Below the pieces are notes generated by a model. That model saw only the letters and a program-made list of their open reading frames with translations, did no database searches and had not been told where the DNA came from. From the NCBI RefSeq assembly GCF_021353265.1, contig NZ_JAJTWU010000005.1, positions 310,001 to 374,000 of the forward strand: DNA of 64,000 bases. Direction: 5' to 3'. This stretch comes from Pelomonas cellulosilytica. GTDB taxonomy: Bacteria > Pseudomonadota > Gammaproteobacteria > Burkholderiales > Burkholderiaceae_C. Of the stretch, positions 26,932 through 36,106 are shown piece by piece. Each line of letters opens with the position of its first letter. Within the stretch, counting starts at the first letter, position 1. The position numbers and the translations under genes were made by a program.

Positions 26932-27227
26932 TCCCGCGCATCCCCCAGGACCCGGCGCTGCGCACCGAGCGCAAGGAGAACCTGCTGCTGGCTTCGACGC
27001 TGCTGCGCGGTCAGATGGAGCGGGACCTGGACGATCTCGGCGAGCGCGCCGACGGCGTCGCACGGCGTGTGCAGGTCCTGCGCGGCTGGCTGAAACATCC
27101 GGCCTTGCAGGCGCTGGTGGGTGGTGGTGCGGCCTTTTTCGCGACGGCCGACCGGCAGCGGCGCCATCGGTTGTGGGGCCTGCTGCGTTGGGGCTGGCTG
27201 GCGTGGCGGGTCTGGCGTCGGCGCTGA
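26928..27227 (+). CDS. YqjK-like small protein
   Basis: 99-residue basic protein in the yqjK position of a yqjD-E-K operon. An N-terminal charged helix (TERKENLLLASTLLRGQMERDLDDL) is followed by PALQALVGGGAAFF and an Arg/Trp-rich tail (LLRWGWLAWRVWRRR), suggesting membrane-surface attachment. The ATG overlaps the YqjE-like stop (ATGA). The family is poorly conserved, so the name rests on position and composition. Confidence 0.72.
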   Translation: MIPRIPQDPALRTERKENLLLASTLLRGQMERDLDDLGERADGVARRVQVLRGWLKHPALQALVGGGAAFFATADRQRRHRLWGLLRWGWLAWRVWRRR

Positions 27228-27236
27228 CCGACCGGC

Positions 27237-27818
27237 TTAGCCTTCGGCGTCCAACCGCTTCATGCGCTCGCTCTGCCAGTAAACGTCGTCGCCGCCCAGG
27301 CCGTCGAGGTTGGCACGGTTCAGCACGCGGGCCAGCACGAACAACAGGTCGGACAGGCGGTTGAGGTACTGGCGCGGCGCGGCGTTGATGGCCTCGCTGG
27401 CGGCCAGCGTGATGACGGTGCGTTCGGCGCGGCGGGCGATGGTGCGACACACATGCGCGATCGCCGCGCTGCGCGTGCCAGCCGGCAGGATGAATTCCTT
27501 CAGGCGCGGCAGATGCTCGTTGTAGTGTGCCAGCGCCTCGTCCAGCCGCAGCACGGCGGCATCCTTCAGCAGTGAACCTCCGGGCCAGGAGAGTTCGCCG
27601 CCCAGGTTGAACAGCTCGTGCTGGATTGTCACGAGCAATTCGCGCATGTCGGCCGGGAGCGGCTCGGCCAGCAGCACGCCGAGCTGGGAGTTCAGCTCGT
27701 CGACATCGCCCATGGCCTGCACGCGCAGGTGGTCCTTGGGCACGCGGCTGCCATCGGAGAGGCCGGTGGTGCCGTCGTCGCCGGTGCGAGTGGCGATCTG
27801 GGTGAGGCGATTGCCCAT
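27237..27818 (-). CDS. PduO-type cob(I)yrinic acid a,c-diamide adenosyltransferase
   Basis: 193 residues; transfers adenosyl from ATP to cob(I)alamin to make coenzyme B12. The PduO-type nucleotide motif is TRTGDDGTTGLSDGSRVPK at the N-terminus; further landmarks are GDVDELNSQLG, FILPAGTRSAAIAHVCRTIARRAER and LNRLSDLLFVLAR. All conserved stretches and the full length are present, so it should be active. It ends nine bases after the convergent YqjK-like gene and lies 36 nt downstream of the small membrane protein gene. Confidence 0.94.
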   Translation of the reverse strand: MGNRLTQIATRTGDDGTTGLSDGSRVPKDHLRVQAMGDVDELNSQLGVLLAEPLPADMRELLVTIQHELFNLGGELSWPGGSLLKDAAVLRLDEALAHYNEHLPRLKEFILPAGTRSAAIAHVCRTIARRAERTVITLAASEAINAAPRQYLNRLSDLLFVLARVLNRANLDGLGGDDVYWQSERMKRLDAEG

Positions 27819-27854
27819 TTGGCGGTCTGCAAGGTGGCGGGACCGCGATTGTGC

Positions 27855-28085
27855 TCAGTGGCGACGGCCGCTGCGGTGGAAGTCGGGCTTGTGCACCGGC
27901 GCGGCATGGGCATGTGCCCCTGTGCCCTGCGGTGTGGGCTGTGCGGCAGGCGTCACAGGCGGTGCCTGGCCGGCGGGGGGCTGGCCCATCAGCTCGCGCC
28001 AACGGGCCACCAGCACGTCGAAACGTAACGCGCCGAGCGCAGCCAGCGCGACGGCCAGGATCAACAACAGCCAGGTCAGGGTCAT
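27855..28085 (-). CDS. Small membrane-anchored hypothetical protein
   Basis: 76 residues: an N-terminal membrane helix (MTLTWLLLILAVALAALGAL), then a proline/alanine-rich tail ending in a His-rich segment (GAHAHAAPVHKPDFHRSGRRH). GGAGG sits four bases before the ATG at 28085, which favours a real gene. No family recognised. It may be co-transcribed with the adenosyltransferase gene downstream; the His-rich tail might bind metal, which is only a guess. Confidence 0.62.
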   Translation of the reverse strand: MTLTWLLLILAVALAALGALRFDVLVARWRELMGQPPAGQAPPVTPAAQPTPQGTGAHAHAAPVHKPDFHRSGRRH

Positions 28086-28148
28086 GGGGTCCTCCCGTTG
28101 CGGACTCCTGCATGCTGGCACCGCGCGGCAACGGCTGCAACACAATGA

Positions 28149-28164
28149 CCTGATCTGGATCAGG
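28149..28164. promoter_or_regulatory. Palindrome at the ribosome-binding site of the FAD-dehydrogenase gene
   Basis: CCTGATC-TG-GATCAGG is a perfect 7+7 inverted repeat whose right end overlaps the AGGAG of the downstream gene (ATG 28174). Its core CTGAT-N4-ATCAG is one base per half from the FNR/ANR consensus TTGAT-N4-ATCAA. It may be an operator or a hairpin masking the ribosome-binding site. Confidence 0.42.
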
Positions 28165-28173
28165 AGACCCGCG

Positions 28174-29589
28174 ATGAACGCGCCCGCCACTTTCGACACC
28201 GTCGCAGCGCCGCTGCCGGCCGCATTGCTGGACGCGCTGCAGGCGGCGTTCGGCACGCGCTGCTCCACGGCGCTGGCCGTGCGCCAGCAGCATGGCCGAG
28301 ATGAATCGGTGTTCGATGTGCCGCCGCCGCAGGCCGTTGTGTTTGCCGAGAGCGAGGCCGAAGTGGCGCAGGTCGTGGCGCTGTGCGTGGCGTACCGCGT
28401 GGCGGTCATTCCCTATGGCGCGGGCTCGTCGTTGGAAGGGCATCTGCTCGCGGTGCAGGGCGGCATCAGCCTCGACGTGTCGCGCATGAACGCCATCGTT
28501 CGCATCGACACCGAGGACCTGACGGTGACGGTGCAGCCGGGCGTGACCCGCAAGCAGCTCAACGAGGCCTTGAAGCACGAAGGCCTGTTCTTCCCCATCG
28601 ACCCAGGCGCCGACGCCAGCCTCGGCGGCATGGCCGCTACGCGCGCCAGTGGCACTAACGCCGTGCGCTACGGCACGATGCGCGAGAACGTGCTGGGGCT
28701 GCGCGTCGTCACTGCGGCCGGCGAGGTGATGCGCACTGGCTCGCGCGCGAAGAAGAGCAGCGCCGGCTACGATCTGACGCGGCTGCTGGTGGGCAGCGAG
28801 GGCACGCTGGGTGTCATTACCGAGCTGACGGTGAAGGTGCATCCGCTGCCCGAGGCGGTGTCGGCGGCCGTGTGCTTTTTCCCGAGCATCGACGCGGCAG
28901 TGCGCACGGCGATGACGGTCATCCAGGTCGGCGTGCCCATCGCCCGCTGCGAGTTGCTGGACGTCCATGCCATCCGTGCCGTCAATGCGCACGACAGGCT
29001 GGGCCTGAAGGAAGCGCCGATGCTGCTGATGGAGTTCCACGGCAGCCCGGCCAGCGTCGAAGAACAGGCGGCCACCGTGCAGGCGCTGGCAGCCGACCAT
29101 GACGGCGATGCCTTCGAGTGGGCCACGACGCCCGAGGCCCGAACACGGCTGTGGGCCGCCCGCCACCATGCCTACTTCTCGGCAGTGCAGACACGGCCCG
29201 GCTGCCGCGCCATTGCGACGGACACCTGTGTGCCGATTTCGCGTCTGGCAGAGCATTTGAACGCCAGCATCGCCGAGGCCGATGCGGCCGGATTGCCCTA
29301 CTTCGTCGTCGGCCACGTGGGCGACGGCAACTTCCACCTGACCTACCTGCTGGACCCCGACCGCCCGGAGGAGCGCGACACCGCCGAGCGGCTCAGCGCG
29401 CAGATGGTGGCGCGCGCCATCGCTCTGGAGGGCACCTGCACGGGCGAGCATGGCGTCGGCCTGCACAAGCAGGGTTTCCTGCTCGAAGAGATGGGCGCTG
29501 AGGCCCTGGCTGCCATGCGGGCCGTGAAGGCCGCGCTGGACCCGCTGGGTCTCCTGAACCCCGGCAAGATCCTGCCGCCCGCGGCCTGA
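28174..29589 (+). CDS. FAD-linked 2-hydroxyacid dehydrogenase (D-lactate dehydrogenase/GlcD type)
   Basis: 471 residues. The N-terminal FAD_binding_4 domain has VIPYGAGSSLEGH, DPGADASLGGMAATRASGTNAVRYGTM and SSAGYDLTRLLVGSEGTLGVIT; the FAD-oxidase C domain ends with VGHVGDGNFHLTYL and CTGEHGVGLHKQGFL, carrying metal and substrate His residues. It should oxidise D-lactate or a related 2-hydroxyacid to the keto acid with electrons to cytochrome or quinone. It is a single subunit; no glcE/glcF-like partners are next to it, which favours a D-lactate dehydrogenase (cytochrome) role over glycolate oxidase. Confidence 0.9.
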   Translation: MNAPATFDTVAAPLPAALLDALQAAFGTRCSTALAVRQQHGRDESVFDVPPPQAVVFAESEAEVAQVVALCVAYRVAVIPYGAGSSLEGHLLAVQGGISLDVSRMNAIVRIDTEDLTVTVQPGVTRKQLNEALKHEGLFFPIDPGADASLGGMAATRASGTNAVRYGTMRENVLGLRVVTAAGEVMRTGSRAKKSSAGYDLTRLLVGSEGTLGVITELTVKVHPLPEAVSAAVCFFPSIDAAVRTAMTVIQVGVPIARCELLDVHAIRAVNAHDRLGLKEAPMLLMEFHGSPASVEEQAATVQALAADHDGDAFEWATTPEARTRLWAARHHAYFSAVQTRPGCRAIATDTCVPISRLAEHLNASIAEADAAGLPYFVVGHVGDGNFHLTYLLDPDRPEERDTAERLSAQMVARAIALEGTCTGEHGVGLHKQGFLLEEMGAEALAAMRAVKAALDPLGLLNPGKILPPAA

Positions 29590-29621
29590 ATGCGTTGGTC
29601 GCCAGTGGTGATTGCCAATCT

Positions 29622-29650
29622 GGTATCGGTCACACCGAAGATTTCATACC
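29622..29650. promoter_or_regulatory. Possible operator upstream of the GH3 operon
   Basis: Nested inverted repeats: outer GGTAT (29622-29626) and ATACC (29646-29650), inner TCGGT-CAC-ACCGA (29626-29638). They lie about 140-165 nt before the GH3 start in a 198-nt gap with no other gene. No matching sugar-responsive regulator is encoded in the window. Confidence 0.3.
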
Positions 29651-29787
29651 GGCCGTTTTGCTGACCTCACCATAGAGCGGCGACGGGCGCTATTCACAAC
29701 CGAGCCGCCCGTCAATCCGGGAAAAGCGCGTGCCGCGTTGATTGCGCTACCACACAATGCGGCGCAACAACGACAACGGAGACACGC

Positions 29788-32406
29788 GTGAAGATCCCCT
29801 CCACCGCCTGGCTGGCCCTGGGCCTGGTGTTCGGCGGCGTGGCCGCTGCAGCGCCGCAGACCGATGCAGACACCCAGGCCCGCCAGATCGTCGACAAGCT
29901 GACGCTCGACGAGAAGGTCGAGCAGCTGCTCAACGGCGCGCCGGCCATCCCGCGGCTGAACATCCCCGCCTACAACTGGTGGACCGAATCGCTGCATGGC
30001 GCGTTCGGCCCCGGCGCGACGACGAACTTCCCGCAGCCGGTCGGCCTGGCCGCCACGTTCAACGACGGCCTGATGCGCGACGTGGCCGCCAGCATCAGTA
30101 CGGAAGTCAGCGCCGTCTACGCGCTGGGCCGCGGCAAGCCCAACCCGAACCGCATAGGCGGCGCGCTGAACACGTGGTCGCCCAACATCAACATCTTCCG
30201 CGACCCGCGCTGGGGCCGCGGCCAGGAGACCTACGGTGAAGACCCCTTCCTAACCGGCACGCTGGCCAAGGCCTTCGTGCGCGGCATGCAAGGCGCGGAC
30301 GCGTCAAGGCCGCAGGTCATCGCCAGCCCCAAGCACTTCGCCGTGCACAGCGGGCCGGAATCCACCCGCCACAGCGTGGACGTGTGGGTCTCCGCGCAGG
30401 ACCTGGAGGACACCTACCTGCCGGCCTTCCGCGCCGCGATGGTGGACGCCCAGGCCGGCTCCATCATGTGCGCCTACAACCGCATCAACGGCGAGCCGGC
30501 GTGCGCCAGCCAGAGCCTGCTGGTCAAGACGCTGCGGCAGGACTGGGGCTTCAAGGGCTATGTCGTGTCGGACTGCGATGCAGTGGTCGACATCAGCGCC
30601 CACCACAAGTTCGCCGTCGATGCCGCCACCGGCGCTGCCGCGGCGCTGAAGGCCGGCATGGACAACGAGTGCCACACCGGCACGCTGGGCCATGCGACGG
30701 GCCTCGGCGAGCGCTACAAGCAGGCGCTGCAGCGCGGCTTCATCCGTCAAGCCGACATCGACACGGCGCTGGCCCGGTTGTTCGCGGCACGGCTGCGCGT
30801 GGGCGACCTGCCGGGTGTGGCCGAGCGCAGCTTCCCGCCGGGCGAGGCGATCAACTCGGCCGAGCACCGCGTGCTGGCGCTACGGGCGGCCGTCGAGAGC
30901 CTCGTGCTGCTGAAGAACGACGGCAGCCTGCCGCTGAAGACCTCGGCGCGTGTCGCCGTCGTCGGCCCCCTGGCCGATGCGCGGCGCGTGATGCGCGGCA
31001 ACTACTCGTCAGGCCAGACGGGGCCCACGGCGACGGTCTACGAGGCGCTGGCCCGGCAGTTCTCGCCGCAGCAGGTGCAGCTCGTGCCGTTCGGCCCGTC
31101 CATCACCGACGGCGACCCTGTGCCGTTCAGCGCCTTCGTCGCGCCCGACGGCAGCGCCGGTCTGCTGGCCAGCGCCTTCAAGCTGCAGGCCGGCTCGCCC
31201 AAGGAAATCGGAAAGCGGCGCTTCGAGGCCAAGGCGGCCAGCAGCCGCACAGTAACGGCGATCGGCTCGGGCGCCGAGGTGGCCAACCCCGACGACGTGA
31301 CGCGCACCGTGTGGACGGGCTTTTTCGTCGCACCCGAGACCGGCAGCTACCGGCTGGGCTTGGCCGGTCTGAAGGGCCAGCTGCGCGTGGCGGGCCGCGA
31401 CGTGGTGCTGGCGCGGAAGCCCACGCGCTGGGCCGAGCCGGTCGCGCTGACGCAGGTGGACCTGAAGCAGGGCGAGCGCTACGCCGTGCAGTTCGAGACG
31501 GAGTCTGGTGCCGGTGCGCCGCCCGGCATGCTCTGGAAGCGCGTGTCGCGCCAGCCGCTGCCGGACCTGCGCGCTGCCGCGGCCCAGGCTGATGTCGTCG
31601 TCGCCGTCGTGGGTCTGACGTCGGACCTGGAAGGCGAGGAGATGCCGGTCAAGATCGACGGCTTCAGCGGCGGCGACCGCACCAGGCTCGACCTGCCGGC
31701 CGACCAGCGCGCCTACCTGCAGGCCGCGGCCACGCTGGGCAAGCCGCTCGTCGTCGTGAACCTCAGCGGTAGCGCCGTCGACCTGTCCTGGGCCAAGGCC
31801 AACGCCGCGGCCATCCTGCAGGCCTGGTATCCGGGCGAGGGCGGCGGCACGGCTATCGCGCAGGTGCTGGCGGGCGCGGCCAACCCGGCCGGACGGCTGC
31901 CGGTCACGTTCTACCGTAGCGCCGACGACCTGCCGCCGTTCGACGACTACCGCATGGCGGGCCGCACCTACCGCTTCTTCGACAAGCCGGTGGTCTACCC
32001 GTTCGGCCACGGCTTGAGCTATTCCACTTTCCGGTACGAGGCGCCGCAGGTCGAGGTGCAGGACGACGGCAAGGACGTGGCCCTCGTCGTGCGCACGGCC
32101 ATCACCAACACCAGCGCCCGCGATGGCGACGAGGTGGCTCAGCTCTACCTCGCGCCGCCGCGCTTCGAAGGCGGCCCGCGGCTGGCGCTGCGTGGCTTCC
32201 AGCGCCTACACCTGAAGGCCGGCGAGCGCCGCGAGGTGACGTACCGGCTGCCGGCGCGTGACCTGAGCTTCGTCGACCGTGACGGCGTGCGCCAGGTCAT
32301 GCCCGGCAGCTACCGCGTCAGCGTCGGTGGCGGACAGCCCGACACGGGCGTGCCGTTCGAAAGCGCGACGTTCTCCTTCGCCCGTTCCGTCCTGCTGCCG
32401 CGCTGA
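29788..32406 (+). CDS. Secreted glycoside hydrolase family 3 (beta-xylosidase-like) with PA14 insert
   Basis: 872 residues: signal peptide (about 1-22), GH3 N-terminal barrel with the nucleophile D262 in VVSDCDAV and substrate-site KHFAVHSGPESTRH, GH3 C-terminal domain interrupted by a PA14-like insert (about 440-580; FFVAPETGSYRLGLAG), acid/base region SDLEGEEMP near 612-619 and a C-terminal fibronectin-like domain (NTSARDGDEVAQLYL). The WTESLHG and NIFRDPRWGRGQETYGEDP motifs are those of xylan 1,4-beta-xylosidases. Followed 35 nt later by an esterase gene, suggesting joint breakdown of acetylated xylan. Activity on arabinosides or glucosides cannot be excluded. Confidence 0.9.
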   Translation: MKIPSTAWLALGLVFGGVAAAAPQTDADTQARQIVDKLTLDEKVEQLLNGAPAIPRLNIPAYNWWTESLHGAFGPGATTNFPQPVGLAATFNDGLMRDVAASISTEVSAVYALGRGKPNPNRIGGALNTWSPNINIFRDPRWGRGQETYGEDPFLTGTLAKAFVRGMQGADASRPQVIASPKHFAVHSGPESTRHSVDVWVSAQDLEDTYLPAFRAAMVDAQAGSIMCAYNRINGEPACASQSLLVKTLRQDWGFKGYVVSDCDAVVDISAHHKFAVDAATGAAAALKAGMDNECHTGTLGHATGLGERYKQALQRGFIRQADIDTALARLFAARLRVGDLPGVAERSFPPGEAINSAEHRVLALRAAVESLVLLKNDGSLPLKTSARVAVVGPLADARRVMRGNYSSGQTGPTATVYEALARQFSPQQVQLVPFGPSITDGDPVPFSAFVAPDGSAGLLASAFKLQAGSPKEIGKRRFEAKAASSRTVTAIGSGAEVANPDDVTRTVWTGFFVAPETGSYRLGLAGLKGQLRVAGRDVVLARKPTRWAEPVALTQVDLKQGERYAVQFETESGAGAPPGMLWKRVSRQPLPDLRAAAAQADVVVAVVGLTSDLEGEEMPVKIDGFSGGDRTRLDLPADQRAYLQAAATLGKPLVVVNLSGSAVDLSWAKANAAAILQAWYPGEGGGTAIAQVLAGAANPAGRLPVTFYRSADDLPPFDDYRMAGRTYRFFDKPVVYPFGHGLSYSTFRYEAPQVEVQDDGKDVALVVRTAITNTSARDGDEVAQLYLAPPRFEGGPRLALRGFQRLHLKAGERREVTYRLPARDLSFVDRDGVRQVMPGSYRVSVGGGQPDTGVPFESATFSFARSVLLPR

Positions 32407-32441
32407 TCGCGGCTCCTTCCCTCCACTTCGAGCACATCGCC

Positions 32442-33377
32442 ATGAACTCACTGCGTTCCACCCTGCGCGCGGCCGGCCTGTCGCTGGCCTTCACCCTTGC
32501 CGCCACCGCCGCTTTCGCGCAGGACGGCACCATCTATCCGCTGGAGGCGCCAAAGGAAGAGCCGTCTATCAAGCTCGGTACTGGCGGCGTGGCCAACCAG
32601 CCGGCCCCCGAGAGCTGGTTCCGCCAGTGGGGCGAGCCTATGGTGCGCAACGTCAGCACCGCCACGCTGACGCCCTATCTGCCCGCACCTGGCAAGGCCA
32701 ATGGCGCGGCGGTGCTGATCGCCCCTGGCGGCGGCTTCCGCTGGCTGTCGATCAACAACGAGGGTTGGAAGGTGGCCAAGGCACTCAACGAGCAGGGCGT
32801 CACGGCCTTCGTGCTGAAGTACCGGCTGATCCCGACGCCCGACGGGCTGGATGCCCTCAAGCAGTCCATGGACCGCATGTTCGCGGATGTGGGCGCGGGC
32901 ACGGGCACGCCGGCGCCGCGGCCCGCCTTCCCCGACCTGTCCAACCAGCTCGCCGACGCCGAGGCGGCCTACGCGCTGATCGTGTCGCGCGCCAAGGAGT
33001 GGGGCGTGGACACGCGGCGCCTGGGCATGATGGGTTTCTCGGCCGGCGCCGGCCTGACGATGCACAGCACGCTGCATTCCAAGACGATGAAGCTCGCCTT
33101 CATCGCGCCAATCTACGGCGGCATGGGCCCGGTGGAGGTGCCGAAGGACGCGCCGCCGATGTTCACCGCCATTGCGAGTGATGACTTCCTGTTCAAGGGG
33201 CAGTTCGGCGTCGTGAAGTCGTGGTTCGACGCAGGCAAGCCGGTCGAGTTCCACCTCTACCAGAACGGCGGCCACGGCTTCGGCATGGGCTACCCGGGCA
33301 ACACGGCCAACGGCTGGTTCCCGGTGTTCATGCATTGGCTGGACGTGAACGGCTTCCTCAAGCCCAAGGCGTCCTGA
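32442..33377 (+). CDS. Secreted alpha/beta-hydrolase, acetylxylan-esterase-like
   Basis: 311 residues with a signal peptide (LAFTLAATAAFAQ) and an alpha/beta-hydrolase fold: oxyanion segment LIAPGGGFRW, nucleophile elbow GFSAG, acid in ASDDFLF and catalytic His in NGGHGFGMG. The close fit to endo-1,4-beta-xylanase-B-like/acetylxylan esterase sequences and its place directly behind a GH3 beta-xylosidase suggest it removes acetyl groups from xylo-oligosaccharides. Substrate is inferred from context. Confidence 0.85.
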   Translation: MNSLRSTLRAAGLSLAFTLAATAAFAQDGTIYPLEAPKEEPSIKLGTGGVANQPAPESWFRQWGEPMVRNVSTATLTPYLPAPGKANGAAVLIAPGGGFRWLSINNEGWKVAKALNEQGVTAFVLKYRLIPTPDGLDALKQSMDRMFADVGAGTGTPAPRPAFPDLSNQLADAEAAYALIVSRAKEWGVDTRRLGMMGFSAGAGLTMHSTLHSKTMKLAFIAPIYGGMGPVEVPKDAPPMFTAIASDDFLFKGQFGVVKSWFDAGKPVEFHLYQNGGHGFGMGYPGNTANGWFPVFMHWLDVNGFLKPKAS

Positions 33378-33388
33378 CCCGTCTTTGC

Positions 33389-33406
33389 GGGGCGCGCCCG
33401 CGCCCC
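33389..33406 (+). terminator. GC-rich hairpin after the GH3-esterase operon
   Basis: GGGGCGC and GCGCCCC pair around a GCCC loop, 12 nt after the esterase stop and 24 nt before the beta-lactamase ATG. No T-run follows, so termination may be partial or Rho-assisted. Confidence 0.42.
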
Positions 33407-33429
33407 GGCCCGGTGGGGGTGGCGCCAGA

Positions 33430-34308
33430 ATGCGCCGCATGCAACGCCGCCACCACCTCATCGCCCTCGCGGGTCTGGTCGCCTCGCCGCTGATGGCGGC
33501 TGCCCGCCCGGCCGCCTCCCCGGACTTCGCCGCGCTGGAGCGCAGCGTCCAGGGGCGGCTCGGGCTGTTCGCGCTCGATACCGGCACCAGCCGCACGCTG
33601 GCCCACCGCTCCGACGAACGCTTCTCGATGGCCTCCACCTTCAAGAGCCTGCTGGCCGCGCGTGTGGCCCAGGGCGTGGAAGGCGGGCGCTGGCGCTGGG
33701 GCGACGAGATCGGCCTGCACAGGAGCGATCGCGTGGCGCATGCGCCGACCTTCGACCGGCTGCTGCCGCGCGGCCGGGCGTCGCTGGACGAGCTGGTGCG
33801 CGGCATCCTTGTCGACAGCGACAACGCCTGCGCCAATCTGCTGCTGCGCCATTGCTGCGACTCGCCGCAGGGGCTGACGATGTGGCTTCGCGAGCAGGGT
33901 GACGACATCACGCGGCTGGACCGCTGGGAGCCCGAGCTCAACGAGAACCAGCGCGGCGACCCGCGCGACACGAGCACGCCGCGCGCGTTCGCGAAGACGC
34001 TGCAGCACCTGCTGCTGGGCGACGGCCTGTCCCGCAGCAGCCAGGCGCGGCTGTGGGCGGACCTGCAGACATCCCAGACGGGCCTCAAGCGCCTGCGCGC
34101 CGGCGTGCCCGACGCGACGTGGCGCGTCATCGACAAGACCGGCACCGGCTACCGCGGCGCTGTCAATGACGTGGCCGTGGTGTTCCCGCCGGACGGGCGC
34201 TCGCCGTGGGTGGTGGTGGCGCTGCAGTCGGAGTCGCGGGCGGCCGACGACGAGCTTGCCGCTGTGCTGGCCGGCGCGATGCGCGAGCTTGTCAGGGCCT
34301 GGGGCTGA
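33430..34308 (+). CDS. bla: Class A beta-lactamase
   Basis: 292-residue serine beta-lactamase with every class A motif: S69-T-F-K72, S130-D-N132, omega loop E167-P-E-L-N171 and K236-T-G238. Exported to the periplasm; the leader MQRRHHLIALAG has a twin-arginine-like RR pair, the usual route for class A enzymes in Burkholderiales. Ala, not Cys, precedes the active Ser, so the Cys69-Cys238 carbapenemase disulfide is absent; a Cys-Cys pair lies at 142-143 instead. No ampR-like regulator is adjacent. Start 33430; ATG 33439 is possible. Spectrum unknown. Confidence 0.93.
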   Translation: MRRMQRRHHLIALAGLVASPLMAAARPAASPDFAALERSVQGRLGLFALDTGTSRTLAHRSDERFSMASTFKSLLAARVAQGVEGGRWRWGDEIGLHRSDRVAHAPTFDRLLPRGRASLDELVRGILVDSDNACANLLLRHCCDSPQGLTMWLREQGDDITRLDRWEPELNENQRGDPRDTSTPRAFAKTLQHLLLGDGLSRSSQARLWADLQTSQTGLKRLRAGVPDATWRVIDKTGTGYRGAVNDVAVVFPPDGRSPWVVVALQSESRAADDELAAVLAGAMRELVRAWG

Positions 34309-34326
34309 TTAGGCGGACCGCCGCGC

Positions 34327-35898
34327 TCAGGCGTGCCGCAGCGATGGCTGGCGCTCGTCCAGCCGGAACACCGCGACGGCCGTCACCAGCTGCTGAGCCT
34401 GCACGTTCAGGCTGGTGGCCGCCGCGGCCATCTGCTCGACGAGCGCCGCGTTCTGTTGTGTGACCTGGTCCATCTGCGACATGGCCTGGCCGATCTGCGC
34501 GACGCCCGAGTTCTGCTCAGTGCTGGCGGCGCTGATCTCGCCGACGATGTCGGTCACGCGCCGGATGGCCCGCACGACATCGTCCATCGTCTCGCCCGCA
34601 CGGTCGACCAGCGCGGTGCCGACCTCCACGCGTTCGACGCTGGTACCGATCAGGCTCTTGATCTCCCTGGCCGCCTCACTGGCACGGCCGGCCAGGTTGC
34701 GCACCTCGCCCGCCACCACGGCGAAGCCGCGGCCCTGCTCGCCCGCGCGTGCGGCCTCCACGGCGGCATTGAGCGCCAGGATGTTGGTCTGGAACGCGAT
34801 GCCGTCGATGACGCCGATGATGTCCGCGATGCGGCGCGAGGCCTCGTTGATGCCCTTCATCGTCTCCACCACCTGCGCCACCACTTCGCCGCCGTTGGCC
34901 GCCACGAGGCTGGCGTTCTGCGCGAGCTGGTTGGCTTGGCGGGCGTTGTCGGCGTTCTGCTGCACGGTGGAGCCCAGTTGCTCCATGGACGCGGCGGTCT
35001 CCTCCAGCGCGGCCGCCTGCTCCTCGGTGCGCTGGCTCAGGTCGTGGTTGCCCTGGGCGATCTGCGAGCTGGCGGTTGCCACAGACTCCGCGCCCGAGCG
35101 CACCGTCCCCACCACCTGGGCCAGGCCCGTGCGCATGTCGTGCAGCGCGGCAGTCAGGCTGGCCGTGTCGCCGGGCCGCAGCATGATCTCGCCATCAAGC
35201 CGCCCTTCGGCGACCTCGCGCGCCAGTCGCTGGGCGTCCGCGGGATCGCCGCCGAGGCTGCGCGTCACGTCGCGCATGATCAGCGCCACCAGCGCCGCAG
35301 CTATCGCGATGCCGGCCAGCAGCAGGCCGATCATCACCCAGCGGCTCGTCGAATACAGCTGCGCGGCCTCGTCGGCCGATACCTCGGAGCCGCGGTCATT
35401 GAGGTCGACGAGCTTGGCGACGAGGTCCATCGTTGCGGCGAATGCCTGGCGCGATTCGCCGCGGAACAACGATGCGCTGGCCTCCTGATGCTGCTCGCCG
35501 CTGCGTGACGAGGTTAGCAGCCGCTCCTGCACTTGCATGTAGGTGTCGAAAGAGCGGCGGTAGTCCTGGTAGAGCGCCCGTTCCTGCGGCGATGTGATCA
35601 GCGGCTGGTACTCCGTCTCGCGCTTGGCAAGGGTCGCACGGGCCTCGGCCAGACGGGCTTCCGCTGCTGCGCGCTGCGCATCGGTCGTGGACAGCAAGTG
35701 GTCGCCCTCGGCGCGGCGGATCTGGTTGGCTGCGGCCCGCATGTTCCCCAGCACACGCACGCTGGGCAGCCAGCTGCGGGCGATCTCCTCGGTGCTGGCG
35801 TTCACACGCGCCATGTTGACGACTCCGACCACGCCCACGATGAGGGTCAGCAGGGTGAGCGCGACAAACGCGCCGGTGAGCTTGTGGGACAGCTTCAT
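34327..35898 (-). CDS. Methyl-accepting chemotaxis protein, 4HB type
   Basis: 523 residues: TM1 near 9-30, a four-helix-bundle periplasmic domain about 35-188 (4HB_MCP, with [15 protein letters not shown]), TM2 near 192-214, HAMP, then the signalling helices with tip motif [20 protein letters not shown] near residue 370. It has no C-terminal tether pentapeptide. This is a standard betaproteobacterial Tsr-like receptor; ligand unknown. Convergent with the beta-lactamase gene and divergent from the NIPSNAP operon across a 208-nt region. Confidence 0.94.
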   Translation of the reverse strand: MKLSHKLTGAFVALTLLTLIVGVVGVVNMARVNASTEEIARSWLPSVRVLGNMRAAANQIRRAEGDHLLSTTDAQRAAAEARLAEARATLAKRETEYQPLITSPQERALYQDYRRSFDTYMQVQERLLTSSRSGEQHQEASASLFRGESRQAFAATMDLVAKLVDLNDRGSEVSADEAAQLYSTSRWVMIGLLLAGIAIAAALVALIMRDVTRSLGGDPADAQRLAREVAEGRLDGEIMLRPGDTASLTAALHDMRTGLAQVVGTVRSGAESVATASSQIAQGNHDLSQRTEEQAAALEETAASMEQLGSTVQQNADNARQANQLAQNASLVAANGGEVVAQVVETMKGINEASRRIADIIGVIDGIAFQTNILALNAAVEAARAGEQGRGFAVVAGEVRNLAGRASEAAREIKSLIGTSVERVEVGTALVDRAGETMDDVVRAIRRVTDIVGEISAASTEQNSGVAQIGQAMSQMDQVTQQNAALVEQMAAAATSLNVQAQQLVTAVAVFRLDERQPSLRHA

Positions 35899-36106
35899 GT
35901 CCTATCCTTCGCAATTGGGGCGCAACCTCGGCCCGGACGCCATGGTCGGCAACTTTAATAACGTCGCGATTGATCGCCATCAAGGCATTGCCGGCCCCCC
36001 GGCGGGATGGCGTGAAATCCTGGGCTGGCGGCGACGATTCGTTGTGAGGCGAAGCATCCGCAGCCGTTCGGTGCCCACACTGACGATTCATTCACCGAGG
36101 ATCGTC

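Noticed and set aside
26845..29466. Very long open frame on the minus strand (over 870 codons)
   Set aside because: It runs antisense to the YqjE/YqjK genes and the FAD dehydrogenase and spans the adenosyltransferase out of context. Composition is Arg/Ala/Gln/His-rich with no domain: a high-GC shadow.
33430..34308. KPC/SME-like carbapenemase
   Set aside because: The residue before the active Ser is Ala and the KTG is followed by TGYRG, so the Cys69-Cys238 disulfide typical of those enzymes is absent.
35899..36000. Sigma-28 flagellar promoter before the 4HB chemoreceptor
   Set aside because: The minus strand has TAAAGTT, a good -35, but the -10 at the right distance matches GCCGATAA at only two positions.
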